This document shows positions 18,296 through 24,565 of a stretch of 24,565 nucleotides of DNA, piece after piece. Position numbers and translations under genes: made by a program. Each line of letters begins with the position of its first letter. Positions within the stretch are counted from its first letter, which is position 1. Under the pieces are notes generated by a model. It was not told the DNA's origin. It saw only the letters and a program-made list of their open reading frames with translations, and did no database searches. Origin of the DNA: Chara braunii (lineage: Eukaryota; Streptophyta; Charophyceae; Charales; Characeae); assembly GCA_003427395.1 (NCBI GenBank), contig BFEA01000070.1, positions 3,126,658 through 3,151,222 on the forward strand. The letters are read 5' to 3'.

Positions 18296-20171
18296 ATGTT
18301 TGGCATGTGGAAAATACTCTTGTTTCTCTTTCCCATGGCATTTGCGGGTGAGGGATTCTCTGAACCAAAGACTAGGAGACAGGCGGAGGAAAAGAAGCAG
18401 GAACTAGTAAACTTGTGGAACCAACTCTTGAATGATATGCGTCTATCCGGTCCCGACGCTGGACGACACGTCCGTAATCTGTATGATTCGAAGACGGTAG
18501 AGAACCATCTGAAGCAAGCGATTTTGGTCGTGGAAGTTGTGGCTGCTGGGACGGAAGTGTCAAAAATGATAGTTCAGTGTCGGAAGGCGCTGTACAATCA
18601 AGCAGTTGGAAGAAGTTATGGAAATGTCTAGGAAAGGGGAAGTAAAACCAGAGGTGACCGAGGCTACAATTGATGCGAACATCCAGCAACTAAGAGAGAT
18701 GTTGGCAGCTGGAGAAAAGAAGAAAGGAGAATTAGCCCGGAAACATGAACATGAATTGAGACGGGAACAGAAAGTGAAAGAAATTAGACAGGTAATAGGA
18801 ACGGAAGGAACGGAACCGGCTGACATGATACAAACTTTATATCACATCATGACTTACCTTACCTTCTTGGAAGAAAAGATAGACAGACAACAAAGTCAGT
18901 TAGACGAGATTGTTGTAGGATTGCGAATTGTCACAAACATTGTGAAAGGCAAGCATCCGACAGGAGAAAAAGAAGAAGAGGTTAAGGAAGAAAAGAAAAA
19001 AGTCAAAAAGTTGATGAGTGATGTGATGAAGTTTGTTGTTCCTCAAGATCAGAAGACGTCTAATGGAGGAGGGAAGCCGTCTAATGGAGGGGGATCAAGT
19101 CCGTCGTCTTCTCCACCGAACACTCCTTCCACACCTCCTTCCTCTCCACCTCCAAAGTCTTCAGCTTCTCCGCAAGGTAAGGTAAGTACAGAACCGGAGA
19201 AGCCGAAAAGAAAAGAGAAAATGAAGATGAAATTGTTATTCACGTTTTGCAACAAGAAGGACGAGAACTTGTTGCTCTGGATAGTGGAAATACAGACATA
19301 TTGTGGTACGGCCCCTGTCGAACCCGAGCCCCAAGTTGCTTTCTCCACTTCTTGTCTAGGGGGGGAAGCGAAGGAATGGGTACTGGCCGAAGCCAACGCT
19401 GCAGGTTTCGATGACATTGGCGAGTGGGCTGCGACGTTGAACCTGAAGCAGTTCCTTGGCAAGATCAAGGAACACTTTTTGGATAAGACAACGGTCGATA
19501 AAGCCTTTGACCAGCTCACCACCATTGGGCAAAGACATTGGACCTCAGTGGAAGCACTGTCTCGAGAAGTTGATCGGTTGTTGTAGGTTCCTGGATTGAA
19601 CCTGCAAAGCAACCAAGTCTTATATATCTATTCCCGCGCTCTGCCCGAGCCCATTCGTTGACAACTCGTGGCGGAATCGAAATCCGGAAAGTATAATTGT
19701 AGGCAGTTTCGCGATTTGGCTCTCTAGCGAGAGCAAATGACTTCACAAGTAAAGAATTTTTATGCCTCTGTAATAAAGTATGGCAGTGGAGGAGGCGCAG
19801 GTGTAGGCAAGCGAGTAATCTGGCGCCAAAAGCGCCAGGACCACACCCTCGTCGTCTTTGATGACGATATTGTGGAGAAGTGGCCATTGGAGGCCGAGGG
19901 TGTGGCGAGCAGCAGTGAATCCGGGAAGGGGGAAGTCAATGTTGCCGTGGCCAACAAGGGAGGACCACGACCGCCCGGAAAGAAGAAGAAGCCACGCTCA
20001 TTTCCTGAGCATCCCGGAATTGCGGCCGGGAAGCCCTGGGAAAAGATGGGAATTTCACAAGAATTATGGCAGGAAAGAATGAACAATGCACAGTGTCTAA
20101 AGTGCGGTACCGCAGGGCACGTTATTGCTTGGTGCCCACTTATTTGGAACCCAAAAGCGAGCAACCAGTAG
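18296..20171 (+). pseudogene. gag: gag polyprotein of the gypsy element (broken)
   Basis: Gag forms the particle shell and binds the element RNA. The first ATG in frame is at 18296; the peptide begins with a hydrophobic run (KILLFLFPMAFAG) that resembles a signal peptide and is odd for gag. A frame change occurs near 18610, after which the frame runs to 20171. In order it holds charged helical segments, a Gly/Ser/Pro-rich linker (19060-19190), the capsid-like Retrotrans_gag region (about 19230-19730) and a canonical CCHC zinc knuckle (Cys at 20094, Cys 20103, His 20118, Cys 20133). In-frame stops at 19584-19586 (TAG), 19659-19661 (TGA) and 19725-19727 (TAG) break it. The stop at 20169-20171 sits inside the frameshift stem and looks like the genuine gag terminator. 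Its C-terminal part is duplicated downstream. Confidence 0.85.
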
Positions 20172-20192
20172 GAGTACCATCTGCTCCTACTG
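20150..20192 (+). promoter_or_regulatory. -1 ribosomal frameshift signal (first copy)
   Basis: The slippery heptamer C CCA AAA (20150-20156) is in the gag frame in the X XXY YYZ arrangement. A 9-nt spacer (20157-20165) leads to a perfect 9-bp stem, CAGTAGGAG (20166-20174) with CTCCTACTG (20184-20192), with a 9-nt loop. The gag stop lies within the stem. A -1 slip here opens the frame that leads to the protease linker. In this copy that frame is closed again at 20318-20320 by the inserted mosaic. Confidence 0.8.
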
Positions 20193-20287
20193 AGTTAAAG
20201 GGTTTGGAACAAGAAGGTAAGGCGCCTATGATCCCTTCCAACCCTTTGACTAGCACGGCAGAGGATGGTTGTTCTTCGGCCCGTCCT

Positions 20288-20509
20288 GAACCTGTCTTAT
20301 GCACTGTCTCGAGAAGTTGATCGGTTGTTGTAGGTTCCTGGATTGAACCTGTCTTATGCACTGTCTCGAGAAGTTGAGCGGTTGTTGTAGGTTCCTGGAT
20401 TGAACCTGCCTTATGCACTGTCTCAAGAAGTTGATCGGTTGTCTTCGGCCCATCCTGAACCTGTCTTATGCACTGTCTCGAGAAGTTGATCGGTTGTTGC
20501 CTGGAAAGA
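20288..20509 (+). repeat. 57-bp mosaic repeat, four units, made of gag and pol-linker pieces
   Basis: Units start with GAACCTG at 20288, 20345, 20402 and 20457 (spacings 57, 57, 55). Each joins a pol-linker piece (GAACCTGTCTTATGCACTGTCTC type) to a piece of gag (GAGAAGTTGATCGGTTG and following, matching 19563 onwards). The two parents share GCACTGTCTC and TGAACCTG at the joins. The third unit ends in linker text and the fourth ends in gag nucleocapsid text at 20503. This is a copying error by template switching, not a regular satellite. Confidence 0.85.
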
Positions 20510-20917
20510 AGAAGAAGCCACGCTCATTTCCTGAGCATCCCGGAATTGCGGCCGGAAAGCCCTGGGAAAATATGGGAATTTCACAAGAATTATGGCAGCA
20601 AAGAATGAACAATCCTGAGCATCCCGGAATTGCGGCCGGAAAGCCCTGGGAAAAGATGGGAATTTCACAAGAATTATGGCAGGAAAGAATGAACAATGCG
20701 CAATGTCTAAAGTGCGGTGCCGCAGGGCACGTTATTGCTTGGTCACTTATTTGGAACCCAAAAGCGAGCAACCAGTAGGAGTAGCATCTGCTCCTACTGA
20801 GTTAAAGGGTTTGGAACAAGAAGGTAAGGCGCCTATGATCCCTTCCAACCCTTTGACTAACACGGCAGAGGATGGTTGTTCTTCGGCCCGTCCTGAACCT
20901 GTCTTATGCACTGTCTC
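20503..20917 (+). repeat. Duplicated gag C-terminus and linker, with an 84-bp internal duplication
   Basis: Text matching 19979-20310 recurs here. The CCTGAGCATCCCGG block is at 20004, 20530 and 20614, so the downstream copy has itself doubled an 84-bp (28-codon) segment (20530-20613 and 20614-20697). In this copy the zinc knuckle has Cys at 20704, Cys 20713 and His 20728, but a 3-nt deletion removed the last Cys, which is present at 20133 in the upstream copy. Only this copy continues into the protease. Confidence 0.88.
20757..20799 (+). promoter_or_regulatory. -1 ribosomal frameshift signal (second copy, linked to pol)
   Basis: The heptamer C CCA AAA is at 20757-20763, the 9-nt spacer at 20764-20772, and the 9-bp stem CAGTAGGAG at 20773-20781 with CTCCTACTG at 20791-20799, with a 9-nt loop that differs from the first copy by one base. 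The local gag stop at 20776-20778 is again inside the stem. After a -1 slip the frame stays open through the linker and protease to 21719. Heptamer plus stem-loop at this spacing is the standard retroelement arrangement for making Gag-Pol. Confidence 0.85.
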
Positions 20918-21530
20918 TCTGGACGACTCCCTTGACGAGTTTGGTAATGAGTTGTTGGCATTACAAAGCTCGTGGGCTAAGAAGTCAAAGTCTAAGGGTG
21001 ACCTACCACTCGTGGACGTAGAGATTGCACATACCCGCGTAGGAGCTCTGTTGGACTCAGGATCCACGCGATCCTACATATCCGAGAAAGCAATCCGCAA
21101 GTTGCATCTCGGAATGAAGGTAAAGAATCTGTCTCGACCAATCACGTCTATCTTAGCTGACAAAAGCACCATCTCTGTCTTGCAATATGTTGATTGTGTG
21201 AAGTGTCGATTTCGTACCAAGGAAGGAAAGAAGATTGTTCATGAGGTTTCCTTTCTTGTGGAGAAGAAGTTACCTTTTGATTTGATTCTGGGAATGGACT
21301 GGCACGAGGAAGCCAACCCAGACATCAATTTCAAAAAGAAGATTGTGCAATTGCGAGATGCACACTCTGAATTGAAACCTATCAAACTGTATTATAAGTC
21401 TGGCTCTGACTCTAGTCTATCTTTTTGTTGTATGAGTTATCTAACTTTCCGATCGATGTTTTCAAAGAAAAAGTTGGAACAGGAAGTAATGATGGTGTTA
21501 GTAAAGAAAGTAGGTGAGTCTTCTACTTCC
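20763..21530 (+). pseudogene. pol: pol: linker and aspartic protease
   Basis: This is the N-terminal part of pol, reached from gag by the -1 slip. It cuts the polyprotein. The active-site triplet Asp-Ser-Gly is at 21054-21062 in the setting ALLDSGSTRSY. The second conserved stretch, with ILG, is near 21285-21300 (LILGMDW). Both are intact, and this stretch has no stop. The upstream linker is acidic and Pro/Ser-containing and was duplicated along with the gag end. The protein could not be made here because gag upstream carries stops, so it is part of a dead copy. The family call is firm. Confidence 0.85.
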
Positions 21531-22300
21531 TATCCTCTTTCGACTGAAAAACTCCTAAGCGACTATAAAGATTTATTTACTGAACCAACAGGAATAACTG
21601 AACGTGCTATCAAGCACACAATTGAAATTATTCCCGGCAGTAAGATTCCCAAGGGCCCTATCTATCGAATGTCTCCTAGGGAACTTGAGGAATTGCGAAA
21701 ACAACAAAAAGGAACGTGAGTTGCGTCTCTGTATTGACTACAAAGGGTTGAATGCTGTCAGAATGTCGAACCTTTACCACGAATTGACGACTTGCTAGAC
21801 CAGTTGCAGGGCTGTGAGTTTTTTAGTAAGATTGATCTGAAGTCAGGGTACCATCAGATCGAGGTGGAACCCACAGATTAACATAAAACCGCATTTCAAA
21901 CGAGGTATAGCCATTACGAGTTTGTGGTAATGCCCTTCGGACTGACTAATGCCCCATCGACCTTCCAAAGGTCTATGAATGAACTCTTTCGTCAATGGTT
22001 AGACAAGTTCGTAATTGTCTATCGATGGTATTCTAGTGTACAGTAAGACACTAGAAGATCATGAGAAGCACCTTCGTCTGGTGCTTGGGAAGTTGCAAGA
22101 GGGCGACTTCAATTCCAAGAAGTTTGAGTTTGCGAAGTCCGAAGTGTTATACTTAGGAGACATAGTGAACGAAAAAGGTCTAAGGTCGGAAGAGAAAAAA
22201 ATTTCAGCAATTAGAGATTGGCCACAACCTAAGTCTATAACTGAATTGCCATATTTCCTTGGTTTAGCCAGTTACTACAAGAAGTTTGTTAGGAACTTCT
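21531..22300 (+). pseudogene. pol: pol: reverse transcriptase (broken)
   Basis: This part copies element RNA into DNA. Recognisable pieces: the N-terminal region to about 21705; [10 protein letters not shown] (from 21724); [12 protein letters not shown] with the first catalytic Asp; MPFGLTNAP; the active-site strand at 22018-22029; and VLYLGDIV in the thumb side. Lesions: the frame ends at 21717-21719, where roughly 30 codons of the fingers seem to be missing before the next piece. A frame change lies near 21778, a stop at 21879-21881 and a frame change near 22020. The catalytic pair reads Ile-Asp-Gly instead of Ile-Asp-Asp (Gly at 22027-22029). The enzyme is therefore doubly dead, by frame and by active site. 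Confidence 0.88.
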
Positions 22301-22800
22301 CCTTGATTGCTGCACTAATGCGAAGATTGTTAAAGAAAGGAACTATTTGGTTGTGGGATAAGGACTGTGAGTCTTCCTTTTGGAAATTGAAGTATGCACT
22401 AACTCACTACCATGTCCTTAAGATTGTTGACCGGTCCTTGCCTTTCATTGTTACCACTGACGCAAGTCGGTATGGGATTGGCGTTGTTCTCCAACAGGAT
22501 GATGGCAAGGGCTGTAGGCCCATAGAGTTTATGTCTACACAATTGTCGTCAGAGAAGGTTGCCAACTCCACCTATGAACGAGAACTTTATGCCTTGGTCT
22601 GTGCGTTGAATACATGGAGACACTACCTGCTAGGGAGACACTTCACTGTGTATTCAGACCACTCAACACTACAGTGGATAAAAACACAGTCTAGACTCTT
22701 TGACAAGTTGGTAAGATGGTCTTCCTTCATTGACACCTTTGACTTTGAGCTCAAAACTATCAAAGGTAAGTCTAATGTGGTTGTAGATGCTTTATCTTGA
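22301..22800 (+). pseudogene. pol: pol: RNase H
   Basis: This domain degrades the RNA strand of the RNA-DNA hybrid. It lies in the same open frame as the RT thumb (frame open from about 22015). Acidic residues stand in the usual settings: TTDASRYGIG, YERELYALVCAL and YSDHSTLQ. The domain ends in VVDALS, then a TGA at 22798-22800 where most relatives continue with Arg. Apart from that stop it is well preserved, better than the RT palm. Confidence 0.88.
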
Positions 22801-23933
22801 CGCAGTGACTTCTTTGGTACAATTGTCTCATACTTGGATGTTGGGAATGAATTAAAAGACCAGATTCATCAAGGATACGCTACTGATCCAATTTGGAAGC
22901 CAATCATGGATGTCCTTGCACGAGATCCTTCCCAATTACCCAATTATAGAATAGGCGATGGTTTGCTTTTCTTGATAGACCAAACTTTACAAAGATTGTG
23001 TATTCCTCACCAAGAAAGAATTAAGAGTTTGTTGATTGGGGAAGTCACGACTTTGAAGGACACTTCGGATTCAAGAAAACTTACGTAGAGGTTAGAGAAC
23101 GCTTCGAATGGAAGGGATTAAAAGAAGACGTACCAACTTATGTACGTACCTGTCTGGTGTGTCAGAGAAACAAGCCGGCGCATGAGAATCCTTTTGGACT
23201 TCTCAGGCCATTACCTATACCAAGCGAACCAGGTGAGTCCATCTCAATTGACTTTATGAGTCTGGTTAAAAGTCACAATGGTAATAGTCAAGTAATGGTG
23301 ATTGTGGACCGTTTCTCTAAGTATGCCATGTTTATTCCCTTACCAGCTGAAGCAAGGATTGAACTTGTGATCCAGAAATTTCAGATGCTATGGGTAACTG
23401 AGTATGGTTTTCCTTTATCCACTGTATCTAATCAAGATGCCAGGTTCACAAGCATATCATGGCAAAAGTTGATGGAGGCATACGGGACACGTTTGACCAT
23501 GTCGTCAAGGCGACACCCTGAAATGAATGGGCAAAGTGAACAAATGAACCGATTGTGCCAACAGCTCTTGCGCATGTATGTAAGACCTGATCAAATTGAT
23601 TGGGATGAGAACTTACCCAAGATAGCCAGTGCATATAATAGCAGTGTCCACACCGCTACAGGACGAATGCCTGATGCACTGCACAAGGGATGGAAACCTA
23701 GGCATCCTATTGATGTGTTAACACGGGACCAATTCCTTAGGCTACCTCCAGGGATACGAGAATATGCAGTTTTATTTCAAGAAGACCTAAAGAAAGTAAA
23801 AGAAAACTTAAAGAAAGCTCAAGACCAGATCAAGCTAGTAAGCATAGACGACCATCCACATTCAAAGAGGGTGATCTGGTCTGGACCCTGGGAAGTTCTC
23901 AAAATAATTGGAGATGCAGAGGGACCGTCTTAG
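22801..23933 (+). pseudogene. pol: pol: integrase (broken)
   Basis: This part inserts the DNA copy into the genome. The stretch at 22834-23040 leads into the zinc-binding domain, which continues in another frame after a shift near 23040: His at 23046-23048 and 23061-23063, Cys at 23151-23153 and 23160-23162 (H-X4-H, then C-X2-C). The core follows: first Asp at 23250-23252 (SIDFM). The middle position, usually Asp, is Asn at 23430-23432 (VSNQDARF), and the Glu is at 23538-23540 (GQSE). A helical C-terminal part rich in Lys runs to a TAG at 23931-23933. The changed middle residue would abolish catalysis even if the frames were intact. Confidence 0.88.
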
Positions 23934-24371
23934 CGCATTGATATCCCCCCTCATCTCAAAACATATCTTGTATTTCACGCGTCCAAGTTGTTGCCCTATG
24001 TAGAAGGGAAAGAATTTCCTAGCAGACCCTCTATGATTCCGCCATCTATGGAAGGCAGATATGAAGTAGACAGAACCATAGAGCATGGGTACTTCTCCAC
24101 TGGAGCATGTGGACGACCTCAGAAGCAGGTCAAGGTACGTTTTAAGTCTCAGGCACCATCTGAGGACATATGGCTTAGTAAAGAGAACTACTTGAAACTG
24201 CTCCTGATATTGTTGCTGCTTATGAACGAGGGTGAAAGTCTTAAAAAATTCTGCGGTGGAACTCGAAAATGGGCCGGCAGGAATGCAGTAACTTTGTTCA
24301 GAAGTAGTTTGGGGCCCAGAACTCAGCCGCAGGCAACGCAGACCAAAGTTGGTATGCGCTGGGCTGTGTGA
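23934..24371 (+). pseudogene. pol: pol: integrase C-terminus with chromodomain
   Basis: In the same frame after the TAG at 23931-23933, the sequence continues through HASKLLPY (typical before chromodomains) to YEVDRTIEH and then a Lys/Arg strand and DIWLSKENYL (about 24055-24200). This is the order of a chromodomain of chromovirus integrases, known to steer insertion to marked chromatin. The aromatic cage is not fully recognisable: the usual Trp-x-Trp part is diverged. The frame ends in TGA at 24369-24371, so the open frame overlaps the 3' LTR by about 88 bases. Confidence 0.75.
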
Positions 24372-24565
24372 CCCGGACACGCCCAGGCCTGAGTCTGTCG
24401 CGTTTGGCTGTGTGACCAAACGCTGCACCCAAGAAAGTCAAGGGTTAAAGTCAACTATAGAGTCAAAGGCACCGCGCCCAGGCCCTTGGTTGGATACACT
24501 CACTTGTTGTGCGCAGGTACCCAGACAAGCATCCAGGCCAAAGGGAATCCAGTTTCAGGCCAATC
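24284..24565 (+). repeat. 3' LTR of the gypsy element (first 282 bases only)
   Basis: It starts TGCAGTAAC at 24284 and matches 16103-16384 without gaps over 282 bases. I count 12 differences, all in the first 195 bases. The last 87 are identical to both blocks around the N. The window ends at exactly the base where the 5' copy meets the N, which suggests a contig end. Confidence 0.9.

Larger units (their letters stand above)
16103..24565 (+). mobile_element. Ty3/gypsy chromovirus-type LTR retrotransposon (defective; 3' LTR cut by window end)
   Basis: The element has a 5' LTR from 16103, a PBS at 17202, gag, protease, RT, RNase H, integrase and chromodomain in Ty3/gypsy order, and a second LTR copy from 24284. 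Over the 195 comparable bases outside the shared 87-bp block, the two LTRs differ at 12 sites by my count (9 transitions, 3 transversions), so the insertion is not recent. It lies about 150 bp downstream of LINE ORF2. The right target-site duplication is outside the window. A contig join at 16385 means the left 282 bases of the 5' LTR could in principle belong to another copy. Confidence 0.9.

Overview
This window looks like nuclear DNA of a eukaryote, most likely from the green-plant (streptophyte) lineage. It holds a chromodomain-type Ty3/gypsy LTR retrotransposon whose primer-binding site resembles the plant initiator-Met type, a decayed two-ORF LINE, dense G-box/TGACG-type motifs, long non-coding stretches, no bacterial-style operons and one scaffold N. 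A charophyte or other early-diverging streptophyte is possible, but the sequence alone does not settle the species. I recognise no intact host gene, no tRNA or rRNA and no CRISPR array. The window is repeat-dominated.

Layout. 1-1000: GC-rich to neutral DNA with a 72-bp tandem repeat. About 1000-5250: purine-rich and then C/A-rich DNA leading into a broken LINE ORF1 (zinc knuckle plus a long charged tail). About 5250-12690: a stretch unlike the LINE, with no recognisable gene but very rich in short perfect inverted repeats. These include a roughly 175-bp-spaced hairpin series (6716-7445), a family of about a dozen hairpins with a near-constant ATAAGTTT loop and co-varying arms (9202-10098), and a 123-bp tandem array ending at a PBS-like word (10381-10719). 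12693-15953: LINE ORF2 (apurinic-type endonuclease plus reverse transcriptase) with many frameshifts and stops. 16103-24565: a Ty3/gypsy chromovirus in the order 5' LTR, PBS, motif-rich leader, gag, protease, RT, RNase H, integrase, chromodomain, partial 3' LTR.

How the parts relate. Both retroelements are dead copies. The LINE RT has His for the first Asp of its catalytic Asp pair. The gypsy RT has Gly for the second Asp, and its integrase has Asn for the middle Asp. Gag and pol of the gypsy element are in different frames. They are joined by a textbook -1 frameshift signal (slippery heptamer, 9-nt spacer, 9-bp stem) that is still perfect and occurs twice, because the end of gag was duplicated. 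Between the two copies lies a mosaic of gag and pol-linker pieces joined at short microhomologies. A single N at 16385 sits between two identical 87-bp blocks, and the same 87 bases end the window. That looks like an assembly-graph break inside the LTR.

The best candidate for something undescribed is the conserved-loop, co-varying-stem hairpin family at 9.2-10.1 kb.
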